From: Dyadobacter sp. CY343
GTDB taxonomy: Bacteria; Bacteroidota; Bacteroidia; Cytophagales; Spirosomataceae
Length of the DNA: 64,000 nucleotides
Assembly: GCF_021390335.1 (NCBI RefSeq)
Contig: NZ_JAJUXK010000003.1
Coordinates: 310,001 to 374,000 of the forward strand
Reading direction: 5' to 3'
Shown: piece by piece, positions 8,543 to 16,562 of the stretch
Numbering within the stretch: the first letter of the stretch is position 1
How the letters are laid out: each line of letters opens with the position of its first letter
The notes under the pieces: generated by a model
What the model was told of the DNA's origin: nothing
Database searches by the model: none
The model's input: the letters and a program-made list of their open reading frames with translations, nothing else
Made by a program: the position numbers and the translations under genes

Positions 8543-9600
8543 CGCCCGAGTTTGATCCCAAAAGAAGCGAACCCGAGGTTCCCGGTTTTTCCAGGCGAAA
8601 AGCCGGGATTTTTTGTGTCTGTTCCGTTCAGCGGGCTCGTTTTCAACTCCACATAATTGGGGTAATAGAGCACGAATAGTCCGATCCATTTATAGCCGAT
8701 CTCAGCAATATAGCTTAGTCCTAGTGTGTGTTTTTTAGTGAAAACACCATACCCGCCGCCCGTGACGATCGGGCCCGCATCGTCCATTACTGCGGGCCCG
8801 GAAGGGTTATTGATAATCACGGCATTCGAATACAGCGATGGGCTGGCGTTTTCGAAATTTCTGTTGTAGTTTAATCTGGCTCCTGCATTCAGATAAAAGG
8901 TCGACTGGCCCTTTTTATTCTTCAGCGCAAAACGTGGCGCCACCTGGATGTAGGTCTGTAATGCATTAAAATCCGACTTTAATGGCGTGATCCGGTTTTC
9001 TTTCATTATCTCCTTCGCCCGGTCGGTTACCTGTTTCAAATCTTCAAACAGCACGGGCGCCACCAGGTTCCAGTGCAGGTACCGCTGGATATTCAGTCCA
9101 ATACCTGCTCCATAACGCAGGGAAACGATGTACCCGGGCCGGTCTGCAAACTTCATATCGTGCACAACGGACAGGCTGCTCGTCAGTAGATTTTGCATCA
9201 CAACATCGCATGTCAGCGTGCCGGTAGGGTGGTTCATCAGAGCAGGCGAAGCCTGGAAAAATGTGTATCGATTGATATTGTAACCCGCCCCGACATGCAG
9301 ATTCAGGAAGGTACTTGCGAGATAGTGCTGGGATTTTGACGGGTTTACGGGTTCGCTAATGAAACTGGTGTTTGTTAATGTGACGTGTTTTTGAGCTTCT
9401 TCCGTGCCGGCCTGAGTGCCATTTAATTCTTTCAGAATTTTATTCAGGTCCAGCATTTCCAGCTTTTTAAGATCTTCCGGAGACTGTCCGTAAAAGATCA
9501 CTTTGCTGTTTTTACCTGCATTCAGGATGATGGTGTCGGGTGGCGCCGGGTTAGGGTAGGAGGATAGGAACGTTCCGAGGGTCAAAAGGATCGTGTTCAT
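8539..9600 (-). CDS. outer-membrane beta-barrel-like protein of ECF operon
   Basis: Third gene of the sigma/anti-sigma operon. It is about 353 residues with a hydrophobic N-terminus. The second half alternates aromatic/hydrophobic and polar residues with repeated Gly and Tyr (LHVGAGYNINRYTFFQAS, YIVSLRYGAGIGLNIQRY, LGLSYIAEIGYKWIGLFVLYYPNY) and ends GFASFGIKLGR, as expected of a small outer-membrane barrel. I prefer the ATG at 9600; a TTG at 9630 would overlap the upstream stop codon and lengthen the leader by ten residues. Function unknown; such proteins often sit with sigma/anti-sigma pairs in Bacteroidota. Confidence 0.68.
   Translation of the reverse strand: MNTILLTLGTFLSSYPNPAPPDTIILNAGKNSKVIFYGQSPEDLKKLEMLDLNKILKELNGTQAGTEEAQKHVTLTNTSFISEPVNPSKSQHYLASTFLNLHVGAGYNINRYTFFQASPALMNHPTGTLTCDVVMQNLLTSSLSVVHDMKFADRPGYIVSLRYGAGIGLNIQRYLHWNLVAPVLFEDLKQVTDRAKEIMKENRITPLKSDFNALQTYIQVAPRFALKNKKGQSTFYLNAGARLNYNRNFENASPSLYSNAVIINNPSGPAVMDDAGPIVTGGGYGVFTKKHTLGLSYIAEIGYKWIGLFVLYYPNYVELKTSPLNGTDTKNPGFSPGKTGNLGFASFGIKLGR
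8580..8614 (+). terminator. intrinsic terminator inside the opposing gene
   Basis: TCCCGGTTTTTC and GAAAAGCCGGGA form a 12-bp stem (one U-G pair, 5-base loop) followed by six T on the plus strand. It is 38 bases after the stop of the NTF2-like gene but lies within the last codons of the minus-strand outer-membrane gene. Confidence 0.75.
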
Positions 9601-9626
9601 GGCTAATAGATTGGTTATTAAGTAAT

Positions 9627-10370
9627 TCAATGCTTCATTTCCAGGTTTTTTTGCGGCGAGGTCGGTTTGACAGCTGTCGGATATTCGACGAAACTTTGCT
9701 GTACGAAAGACCAGAATGTCGGCTTACCCACATTTCTGTCAAATTGCAGTCGCATTTTCTTAGCTTCCCGGTCCTTTTTTACCTGATCGAATATGCGCTG
9801 CAAAGCGGAGAGCTGCACAGTATTTTCTTCTGGTAAGGCAATATCAGCGATGAGCACTTTCTCAAAGCGTGGCTTCGCGGTAATTGAATCGGCAATTGTA
9901 TTCGTGGTGTTAATGCTGCTTTCAATTGGTTGAGTAACAGAAGGAATATCAGCAACCTGCGGGGTGACCGCTTCCGTATTTTCCTCAAAGGATATTGAAT
10001 TTTCAGTTTTGCTGTCCATTTGATCGGGTTGGTTTTCTATTGGCTTCTCAACCATTTCAAAACCCGATTTTGGTTTTCTAACCAGCTTACTATCAGCCTC
10101 TAATCTCCCGGCGTGTAATTTTTGGGGAACAGCTGGGGTTGTACTTTTGCTCGCCAATATTTGCTGATTTTCCGGTTTTAATATCGATATAACAAATACA
10201 ATCAACAACAGAACTGACGCAGCAGCATAAGGCCACCAGAGCCACACGGTTTTGGGTTTTTGCTTCTCTTTTACACTAGCCCAGATTTTTTCGGGGTTAA
10301 AGTCTTCGCTTTCGGCATTATTGGTCTGCGAAGCTTCCCTTATTTTATCAAACAATCTTTCGTTTCGCAT
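9627..10370 (-). CDS. membrane anti-sigma-like protein
   Basis: Second gene of the operon, 247 residues. A cytosolic N-terminal part of about 40 residues (MRNERLFDKIREASQ) precedes one membrane helix near residues 43-65 (VWLWWPYAAASVLLLIVFVIS). The periplasmic part is low-complexity, rich in Pro, Glu, Thr and Ser, with a basic C-terminal helix (DQVKKDREAKKMRLQF). A single-pass protein encoded right after an ECF sigma gene and overlapping it by 23 bases is the usual place for an anti-sigma factor, but no zinc-binding HxxxCxxC motif is present, so the role is inferred from context. Confidence 0.72.
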   Translation of the reverse strand: MRNERLFDKIREASQTNNAESEDFNPEKIWASVKEKQKPKTVWLWWPYAAASVLLLIVFVISILKPENQQILASKSTTPAVPQKLHAGRLEADSKLVRKPKSGFEMVEKPIENQPDQMDSKTENSISFEENTEAVTPQVADIPSVTQPIESSINTTNTIADSITAKPRFEKVLIADIALPEENTVQLSALQRIFDQVKKDREAKKMRLQFDRNVGKPTFWSFVQQSFVEYPTAVKPTSPQKNLEMKH

Positions 10371-10902
10371 AAGCTGGGTCCAGTTCGATGATTTTTCTTT
10401 GAAGCAAATTCTTCGCTTTGCTGAGCTGCGATTTCGAGGTACCTGCGCTGATTCCCAGCATTTGAGCGATCTCAGCGTGTGGGTAACCTTCTATTTCGTA
10501 TAAATTAAACACAGTCCGGTAGCCTGCCGGTAAGCTTTCTATGAGCTTGAAAATCTCTTCTGCTGTTAAATGTTCAATAGTGTCGGTGTCGATCGCATAG
10601 TTTTCCTGATCTTGTTCGGTCAGCAACTCCATTCGCTTTTCTTTCCTAAGAATATGCAGGCATTCATTTACGACAATTTTTTTTATCCATAATTCAAATG
10701 GCGGCACCGCTTCGAACTGACAGTTTCCCAGCTTTTTGAAAATGATATAGAAAGACTCGGAAACTGCGTCTTCTGTTTTGGGCACATCGGCGAGGTATCT
10801 TTTCGCCAGCCGGAACAGGATCCTTCCGTAACAATCAAAGATCTGCCGCTGCGCATACGCATCTTGTTGCTGGGCTGCGTAAATGATTGCGAGGGTGATC
10901 AA
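10348..10902 (-). CDS. ECF-type RNA polymerase sigma factor
   Basis: An alternative sigma factor of 184 residues. Region 2 covers about residues 15-80 (YGRILFRLAKRYLADVPKTEDAVSESFYIIFKKL then PFELWIKKIVVNECLHILRK). Region 4 covers about 110-165 (FKLIESLPAGYRTVFNLYEIEGYPHAEIAQMLGISAGTSKSQLSKAKNLL), the helix-turn-helix for the -35 type box. The frame has no ATG start: a stop codon lies 12 codons upstream and TTG at 10902 is the best start, which may keep translation low. It overlaps the anti-sigma gene, pointing to coupled expression. The target regulon is probably its own operon plus unknown genes. Confidence 0.88.
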   Translation of the reverse strand: MITLAIIYAAQQQDAYAQRQIFDCYGRILFRLAKRYLADVPKTEDAVSESFYIIFKKLGNCQFEAVPPFELWIKKIVVNECLHILRKEKRMELLTEQDQENYAIDTDTIEHLTAEEIFKLIESLPAGYRTVFNLYEIEGYPHAEIAQMLGISAGTSKSQLSKAKNLLQRKIIELDPAYAKRKIV

Positions 10903-11027
10903 AGGCGGTCGGGATGAATCATGATAATAAGGAACTCAGCCGGCAAACGGTTGCCTGGAAGCAGGATTTATTTTTGAAAAAGATCGGGAATAGCTGCTGC
11001 AGGGAAAATGCATATCAGGCAGGGCAT

Positions 11028-11054
11028 AAAAAATGGCGGCCATTTCTGACCGCC
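11028..11054 (-). terminator. orphan terminator or attenuator
   Basis: On the minus strand GGCGGTC, loop AGAAAT and GGCCGCC (one G-U pair) are followed by TTTTTT. It lies 126 bases upstream of the ECF sigma start on the same strand, so it either ends an unannotated leftward transcript or attenuates the sigma operon. Confidence 0.6.
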
Positions 11055-11211
11055 GGCAACCCACAACAAAGAGTGGCACAGCATTAATCTGCGGTTACAT
11101 GTTTGTAGTCCTGGACTAATCTGAGGTTTGTTAAAAACCTGCATTTGTGTTCAATCATCATATTATTCTACGGAAAACAGCAATTTTCATTGCTAGCAAT
11201 CAACTCTCGCC

Positions 11212-11279
11212 GATTTGCATCACTAGAAGCGTTCCTGTAATATGATAACAGAGGTTGCATAGCTAAGCTAATGCAAATC
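11212..11279. promoter_or_regulatory. TTGCAT/ATGCAA palindromic cluster
   Basis: GATTTGCAT at 11212-11220 recurs inverted as ATGCAAATC at 11271-11279, and TTGCAT at 11255-11260 pairs with the same ATGCAA through an imperfect dyad with an AGCT core. It may be an operator for otsAB or the sigma operon; this is a guess from symmetry only. Confidence 0.25.
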
Positions 11280-11456
11280 CACGCAAAGGCAAAATTTTGG
11301 GAGTGAAAACATTGTAAAACCGTGCATAGAATAGGTCGGGCAGGGTTCATGTCAGGACTGTCATTTAGTAGTCTTCCAGGTACAAATTGAATTCATCTGG
11401 GCGTTTTACGTCAATTCTACGCTTCTGGCACAGGTTTTGCCGATTAGATACCGCGT

Positions 11457-13694
11457 ATGGAAAATTTAACAAATTCAGGTAGCTCCGGACGATTAATCAT
11501 AGTTGCTTATCGATTACCCTTCAAATTAGTCCGGGAAAACGAACAGGTCCGTCTGTTCCAAAATTCGGGAGGACTTGTATCGGCGGTGTTATCTCTTGTA
11601 AAAGACACCCGGATGCCCAAGTTTAACGCCCATGAAAAGATTCAGTGGGTAGGGTTTTCAGAGAATACGAGAGAAGAACTGGAAGGGCAATCGCTTGCAA
11701 ATGAAGAGTTTCAGGCACACCCTGTCTTTATTCCCGATGAAGTAAATGAGAATTATTATGAAGGTTTTTGCAATAACCTGATCTGGCCGCTTTGCCATTA
11801 TTTCCCTTCCCTTGCCCGATTCAATGATGAATATTTCGAAGCTTATCAAACTGCCAATAGGCTCTTTTTTGAAAAACTGGATGAAATACTGGAACCGGAC
11901 GACACGATCTGGGTGCAGGATTATCAGTTGATGCTGCTGCCGGGCATGATCCGTCAGAAATATCCTTCGAACAAAATCGGGTTCTTTTTTCACATTCCGT
12001 TTCCGTCTTATGAGCTTTTCAGAATGCTGCCGGTAAGGTGGCGGAAAGCGCTGGTCGACGGGATACTTGGTGCCGATGTGGTTGGATTTCATACCAATGA
12101 TTATGTTGAATATTTCCTGAAAGCTGCGCGCCTCGTTTCTGAATATGGAAACAAGCTGCATTATATTAATATGAGTAACCGGATCGTTAAAGTCGATTCA
12201 TTTCCGATCAGTATTGATTTTGAAAAGTTCAACGCGGCATTCGATGAACCGGAAGTGGTACAGGCGCGAAACGATGCGCGGCAGTCGCTGAAAGAAAAAG
12301 TGATCTTTTCGGTTGACAGGCTCGATTACTCAAAAGGTATTATCCACCGGTTGAAAGGTTATCAGCGGTTTTTGGAAAGATATCCGGAGTGGCACGAAAA
12401 GGTGTCGTTTGTAATGGTAGTAGTGCCTTCGCGCGATACGATCGAGCAGTACCAGCAGATGAAATCGGATATTGACCAGACCGTAGGCAAGATCAATGCA
12501 GATTTTGGCAATATATACTGGCAGCCGATCATTTATCAATATCGTTCTATGCCTTATCACGAACTGGTGGGCATGTACACAGCCAGCGACGTGGCGCTTA
12601 TTACACCTGTGCGCGACGGGATGAACCTGGTGTGTAAAGAATATGTAGCCAGTCGCAAGGATCGGAAAGGTGTGCTGATACTCAGTGAAATGGCGGGAGC
12701 TGCGGCGGAGCTGGGCGAGGCAATCATTATCAATCCGCTCGACAGTCAGGATATTGCCGATGCGATCCAGCAGGCGTTTGAAATGCCCGTCGAAGAGCAA
12801 ACCAAACGAATGGATGCGATGCGCGAGCGTATTAAGGATTACGACGTCTTCGCGTGGACCAATGATTTTTTTACCCAAATGACAATGCTAGAACAAGAAC
12901 ACGACAGATTGCGTCAGGTATTTCTGAACACCAGTGGTATCGACGCGATCAGACAAGCTTACGAAGCTTCAAGCGACAGGATTCTATTTTTCGACTACGA
13001 TGGTACGCTTGCGCCGATCGTGGCGGATCCGGCGAAGGCTATTATTTCCGAAGATGTAAAAAAACTGATCGGTGAGATCGCCAAGCGCGATACCGTTGTA
13101 ATCGTGAGTGGCCGTGATAAACAATTCCTGGGCGATCTGTTCAATGATCTGCCTGTACATATTATCGCAGAACACGGCGCGCTCGTAAAAACGAAAGGTT
13201 CGGAAGAGTGGGTGATGAATGCGGATTACGAGGAAGGCTGGAAAGAGAGTATTCGCCCGATTATGGATATGTATGCGAAAAGGTGCCCCGGCGCTTTTGT
13301 GGAGGAAAAAGAAACTTCACTCGCGTGGCACTACCGTACGGCCGACGAAAAAGAATATGCGACCAGGCGAGCGCAGGAGCTTTTGTGGCAACTCAAAAAT
13401 TACATTCAGCCGGAGCTTAATTTGCAGGTGATCGACGGAAACAAGGTTGTGGAAGTCAAAAAAACTGCATTTAATAAAGGTACGGCGACGCGGATGTTCG
13501 TAGATAACGGAAATTATGACTTCGTGCTCGCGATTGGTGATGATACTACCGATGAGGATATGTTCGAAGCGTTGCCGGACACTTCATTTACGATTAAGAT
13601 AGGTGACGATCTGTCTGCCGCCCGCAATCATATCAGAAGCCAGGAGGAGGTATTTCATTTCCTGACGTTTATGGTTTCTTCGGTTTCTGAGTAG
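11457..13694 (+). CDS. otsAB: fused trehalose-6-phosphate synthase/phosphatase
   Basis: A two-domain cytoplasmic enzyme of 745 residues making trehalose from UDP-glucose and glucose-6-phosphate. The GT20 synthase domain (about 10-480) has SGGLVSAVL (35-45), DYQLMLLPGM (155-164), the sugar-phosphate site HIPFPS (179-184), VDRLDYSKGI (286-295) and RDGMNLVCKEY (386-396). The HAD phosphatase domain (about 505-740) has FFDYDGT with Asp513/Asp515, SGRD (551-554) and GDDTTDED (694-701). The first loop reads VAYRLPFK instead of the common VSNRLP, keeping the Arg. Trehalose serves as osmolyte and stress protectant. It is a single-gene unit ending in a strong terminator. Confidence 0.95.
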   Translation: MENLTNSGSSGRLIIVAYRLPFKLVRENEQVRLFQNSGGLVSAVLSLVKDTRMPKFNAHEKIQWVGFSENTREELEGQSLANEEFQAHPVFIPDEVNENYYEGFCNNLIWPLCHYFPSLARFNDEYFEAYQTANRLFFEKLDEILEPDDTIWVQDYQLMLLPGMIRQKYPSNKIGFFFHIPFPSYELFRMLPVRWRKALVDGILGADVVGFHTNDYVEYFLKAARLVSEYGNKLHYINMSNRIVKVDSFPISIDFEKFNAAFDEPEVVQARNDARQSLKEKVIFSVDRLDYSKGIIHRLKGYQRFLERYPEWHEKVSFVMVVVPSRDTIEQYQQMKSDIDQTVGKINADFGNIYWQPIIYQYRSMPYHELVGMYTASDVALITPVRDGMNLVCKEYVASRKDRKGVLILSEMAGAAAELGEAIIINPLDSQDIADAIQQAFEMPVEEQTKRMDAMRERIKDYDVFAWTNDFFTQMTMLEQEHDRLRQVFLNTSGIDAIRQAYEASSDRILFFDYDGTLAPIVADPAKAIISEDVKKLIGEIAKRDTVVIVSGRDKQFLGDLFNDLPVHIIAEHGALVKTKGSEEWVMNADYEEGWKESIRPIMDMYAKRCPGAFVEEKETSLAWHYRTADEKEYATRRAQELLWQLKNYIQPELNLQVIDGNKVVEVKKTAFNKGTATRMFVDNGNYDFVLAIGDDTTDEDMFEALPDTSFTIKIGDDLSAARNHIRSQEEVFHFLTFMVSSVSE

Positions 13695-13731
13695 TGCTTC
13701 TTTATTCTTGTGAGATAGATTGGAATCTATT

Positions 13732-13759
13732 AAAGCCCGGCAAAAGCTGCCGGGCTTTT
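13732..13759 (+). terminator. terminator after otsAB
   Basis: Perfect 11-bp stem AAAGCCCGGCA / TGCCGGGCTTT with a 5-base loop and a T-run, 37 bases after the otsAB stop. The convergent small gene at 13773 may use it too. Confidence 0.88.
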
Positions 13760-13772
13760 CTGTTTTAACGCA

Positions 13773-14033
13773 TTAGGCAGCGCTGGCTGACGAGAAGTCA
13801 CCAGCCTCGTTCAGGTTTTCCAACTTGATAAAGTGACAAACATAACCCGCCGACCGCAAAGTGGACTGGATCAGGGTGAAATCCGATAATTCCGAGGTAA
13901 GGGTCAACATAAACTCCTGGAAATCGTAAGCCCAATGTTTCACATTAAGCTGTTTAAGGCAATCGTGCAGTCTTTGGAAAGACTTGTTATTTTGTATTCG
14001 TGTTCTGAATGATATCTTGTACTTACGGGCCAT
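13773..14033 (-). CDS. small conserved-looking protein, unknown
   Basis: An 86-residue soluble protein I do not recognise. It begins with a basic strand (MARKYKISFRTRIQN) and then has helix-strand-helix-strand spacing (RLHDCLKQLNVKHWAYDFQEFMLTLTSELSDFTLIQSTLRSAGYVCHFIKLEN), which suggests a ferredoxin-like or heavy-metal-associated fold, with single cysteines rather than a CxxC metal site. It ends in a low-complexity Ala/Ser tail. Coding is supported by a sensible start, a shared terminator and even codon use. No partner genes give a hint of function. Confidence 0.65.
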   Translation of the reverse strand: MARKYKISFRTRIQNNKSFQRLHDCLKQLNVKHWAYDFQEFMLTLTSELSDFTLIQSTLRSAGYVCHFIKLENLNEAGDFSSASAA

Positions 14034-14098
14034 TTTTTTGATGAAGGATATTATTTGATAAAACCGGCATTCGCCGCTGCTCCGAACTGTGAGTAAAT

Positions 14099-14135
14099 AT
14101 CGTACTTATTTATAATTAATCCAAATAAGTACGAT
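14099..14135. repeat. 13-bp perfect inverted repeat
   Basis: ATCGTACTTATTT (14099-14111) and its exact complement AAATAAGTACGAT (14123-14135) flank an 11-base spacer, 65 bases upstream of the small gene at 13773-14033. It could be an operator for that gene or part of an RNA fold. No T-run follows. Confidence 0.5.
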
Positions 14136-14152
14136 GACAAGGACGCTTTAAT

Positions 14153-14201
14153 AAAAAAGCTTCGCAACCGGAATTCTTTTCCAAAGTTGCGAAGCTTTTT
14201 T
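14153..14201. terminator. bidirectional terminator
   Basis: A perfect 16-bp stem (AAAAAAGCTTCGCAAC and complement) with a 17-base loop carries T-runs on both strands. It lies between the dipeptidase gene end (14274) and the start of the small gene, and most likely ends the dipeptidase operon. Confidence 0.85.
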
Positions 14202-14204
14202 GAT

Positions 14205-14235
14205 AATACTTTTATTATAATATTAAGAAAGTATT
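14205..14235. repeat. AT-rich inverted repeat AATACTTT/AAAGTATT
   Basis: An 8-bp inverted repeat with a 15-base AT-rich spacer, directly next to the terminator at 14153-14201 and 38 bases after the dipeptidase stop. The same AATACTTT word forms part of the terminator stem at 5089-5124. Probably an auxiliary hairpin at the transcript end. Confidence 0.35.
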
Positions 14236-14273
14236 AGATTTTATAAATTCAGTCTCATCGAAACTTAACACTG

Positions 14274-15344
14274 TCAGTTCCAGGCGGAACGCAGGAATTC
14301 CACCCAGTTTTTCCACATAATTTTCTCTATATCAGCTGCCGAATAGCCGCGTGCGGCGAGCAGGGAAGTGATCGACTGTAAATCAGCGATCGAATTCAGA
14401 TCACCCGGCGACTGTTCTTTCCCATAAGCACCATCGAGATCCGAACCAATACCTACGTGGTTTGCATTACCAGCGATCTGGCAGATGTGATCAATATGCT
14501 GAACGATATGCTCAATTTTCAGTCCGGTACTTTCCGGGGTCGATACTCCTCGTACCCAGCCGGGGATCATCATCCAGGCGTCGAAAGCCATTCCGATCAC
14601 TGCATTCCGTTCCAGCAGCGTTTTAATCATCTCGTCTGAGAACTGCCTGTTGTGCGGGGTGATCGCCCGAACGAGATTGTGGCTCGCCCACACAGGTCCT
14701 TTGTAAATATCCATTGCTTCCCAAAAGGCAGTGTCGCACAAATGCGTCGCATCGAGGATCATGTTCAGGTTATCCATTTCGCGCAGCAGGTCTTTTCCTT
14801 TTTGTGCCAAAGGAGCATCAGAATCTGTACCATACGCATATACGCCGGGTCCGTAATGCGCCGGACCGATCGCCCGCAGCCCGTAAGCGTAAGCAATTTC
14901 AAGGTTTTTCAGACTGATCAATGAATCGGCACCTTCCAGGCTCAGTATGTAGCCGATCGGGAGATTTTCTGTCGATGATGCATTTTCCCAAAGCGCGAGG
15001 TGTTTGGAAAGCTGGTCGAAAGTAGTGATCTGAAACATCTCGCCAGCTTCTTCCATCGCCTTATACCAGGCAATCTGCGCCTGGCTCTGCGCCCAGGCCT
15101 GTGCCTGCGAATGCCAGCCGGGAATTTTACTGTCGGGCTTCACGTACCGCGCAATTTGCGTAGCCACGCAAACACCTATATTGCCTTTCCGCATTTCCGG
15201 CAAACTCACAACACCTTTGCCGCGGTCGGGTTTATCGGTCAAATTTTTCTCCCTGTCCCTGATTGTGTAAAGGTCCTGGGTCAGGTCACGGTTCCACTCC
15301 ACGGCGTTCATGGAAAGGTCAAGGTGTGCGTCAAATAAAAACAT
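14274..15344 (-). CDS. M19 membrane-type (renal) dipeptidase
   Basis: A zinc dipeptidase of 356 residues that cleaves dipeptides, including ones with a C-terminal D-residue. The metal site starts with His7-x-Asp9 in FDAHLDLSMN; further family marks are LSLEGADSL, the His in ASHNLVRAITPHNRQF and GIGSDLDGAYG. There is no signal peptide, so it acts in the cytoplasm. It is the last gene of the leftward unit gntP-ridA-D-TA-dipeptidase, 18 bases after the preceding gene. In this context it probably releases D-amino acids for the next enzyme. The substrate range is inferred from family and neighbours. Confidence 0.88.
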   Translation of the reverse strand: MFLFDAHLDLSMNAVEWNRDLTQDLYTIRDREKNLTDKPDRGKGVVSLPEMRKGNIGVCVATQIARYVKPDSKIPGWHSQAQAWAQSQAQIAWYKAMEEAGEMFQITTFDQLSKHLALWENASSTENLPIGYILSLEGADSLISLKNLEIAYAYGLRAIGPAHYGPGVYAYGTDSDAPLAQKGKDLLREMDNLNMILDATHLCDTAFWEAMDIYKGPVWASHNLVRAITPHNRQFSDEMIKTLLERNAVIGMAFDAWMMIPGWVRGVSTPESTGLKIEHIVQHIDHICQIAGNANHVGIGSDLDGAYGKEQSPGDLNSIADLQSITSLLAARGYSAADIEKIMWKNWVEFLRSAWN

Positions 15345-15362
15345 CTTTGTGATTAATGTAGG

Positions 15363-16472
15363 TTAAATACTCAGCCTTCTGTTTCGGGCCACTATTTTCC
15401 ATTCCGCCTTCACAGCGCCGTCTTCGATTATCGTTGCAAAATCATGTAATGCGACGCTCGGGCAAATATGGTAAGGCAATGCGTACAGCACGTCGCCAAT
15501 ACTGACCGAATCCCAAACTTCCGCAGAAACCTGCAATACGCCGTGCTCCTCACTTTGTCCGACGACGGTATAGCCGTTGAGATTTAGCAGTCGGAAGCGG
15601 TTTTCTATCGGGTTTTCGGCGGCGATCGCTTTGTGTCCGAGGTCGATCGTAACGATTCCGGCTGTGGGTTTAGATACTACGCGGGTCAATATCAATGCTG
15701 CATGTTCAAAAGGTTGCCCGTCGAAACGGTCGCCGTAACCATAGTCCCAAAGTACGTTTGTGCCCGGACTAAGGAAAACATTGTCGCGCAAAGCATGCAC
15801 AGTAAAGGAAGGCGAGCCGCCTGTAATGATCATCGGGTCGCGACCAATATCGTTTTTAACAAGGTCGATCAACGGAAGGACAGAATTAAACGCTTCGTCT
15901 GCCGCTGCTTTACGCTCCGAAAACTCGGGATTGCGGATGTGACCATCGTATATATGCAGTCCGCCAAACTCTACATGCGAAAGCGTTGTGAGATACCTGT
16001 ACAGTGATAGCAGCGTGACATCGGTAGGGTGCCCCGACCGGTTCATTCCATTATTTACATCCAGAAAAACGGAAACTTTCAAACCCTGATCCAATGCAAC
16101 CGCATTCAGTTGATCAGCTGACTTTTCGTTGTCTACCAGCGAGGAAAATGTAACGTAAGGAAACGCATTCTTCAATTTGAATAGCCGGGCAATATTTGGC
16201 CCAACCATTTGGTAAGAGATCAGAATCCATTTTGCGCCGGCATTTGCCAGCATTTCCGCTTCCGCAATCGTCGCGCATTTGAACTTACTGATTCCCTGTT
16301 CGAGCTGGATAGCAACAATTTCTGCGCATTTGTGCGTCTTAATATGCGGTACCAACCTGTCGGCGCCACCTGCAATACTGATCATACTCCGCACATTATG
16401 CCGGATCCTGTCTTCATAAAATAGGAGCGAAGGCGAAATGACTTCGTCGGGATTTTTAAGTTGATACCACAT
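15363..16472 (-). CDS. D-threonine aldolase / D-serine dehydratase-like PLP enzyme
   Basis: A fold-type III PLP enzyme of 369 residues with an N-terminal alanine-racemase-like TIM barrel (about 15-245) and a C-terminal beta domain. The PLP lysine is in PHIKTHK (Lys45). The metal site HxC near the C-terminus is present as YHICPSVALHD (His335, Cys337), which separates this family from alanine racemases. GGSPSF binds the cofactor phosphate. Members either split D-threonine to glycine and acetaldehyde or deaminate D-serine to pyruvate. The RidA gene next door favours a deaminating reaction that makes a reactive enamine, but the sequence alone does not settle it. Confidence 0.87.
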   Translation of the reverse strand: MWYQLKNPDEVISPSLLFYEDRIRHNVRSMISIAGGADRLVPHIKTHKCAEIVAIQLEQGISKFKCATIAEAEMLANAGAKWILISYQMVGPNIARLFKLKNAFPYVTFSSLVDNEKSADQLNAVALDQGLKVSVFLDVNNGMNRSGHPTDVTLLSLYRYLTTLSHVEFGGLHIYDGHIRNPEFSERKAAADEAFNSVLPLIDLVKNDIGRDPMIITGGSPSFTVHALRDNVFLSPGTNVLWDYGYGDRFDGQPFEHAALILTRVVSKPTAGIVTIDLGHKAIAAENPIENRFRLLNLNGYTVVGQSEEHGVLQVSAEVWDSVSIGDVLYALPYHICPSVALHDFATIIEDGAVKAEWKIVARNRRLSI

Positions 16473-16480
16473 ATTAATGA

Positions 16481-16554
16481 TTGAATGATCGAATGACTGA
16501 ATGACTGAATGACTGAATGTTCTCTATTCAATCATTCAATCATTCAGTCATTCA
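16481..16554. repeat. GAATGA-type hairpin repeat
   Basis: Tandem TGAATGAC units (five on the left, 16481-16520) face the complementary ATTCAATC/ATTCAGTC units (16525-16554) across a short spacer, giving a long imperfect hairpin. It lies between the ridA stop and the PLP-enzyme start within one operon. The same GAATGA words build the larger element at 31714-31986. Confidence 0.7.
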
Positions 16555-16562
16555 AAATTAAA

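Larger units (their letters stand above)
10903..11456. other. 554-bp divergent gap, sigma operon / otsAB
   Basis: This long gap separates two divergent genes. It holds a minus-strand terminator-like hairpin (11028-11054) and a TTGCAT/ATGCAA palindromic cluster (11212-11279). A 60-codon minus frame at 11168-11350 has Cys and Tyr-rich low-quality sequence and is probably not a gene. No recognised RNA family was found by eye. Confidence 0.55.

Noticed and set aside
11168..11350. 60-codon minus-strand frame in the otsAB gap
   Set aside because: Low-quality composition, no conserved pattern, and its end does not abut the nearby terminator in a gene-like way.
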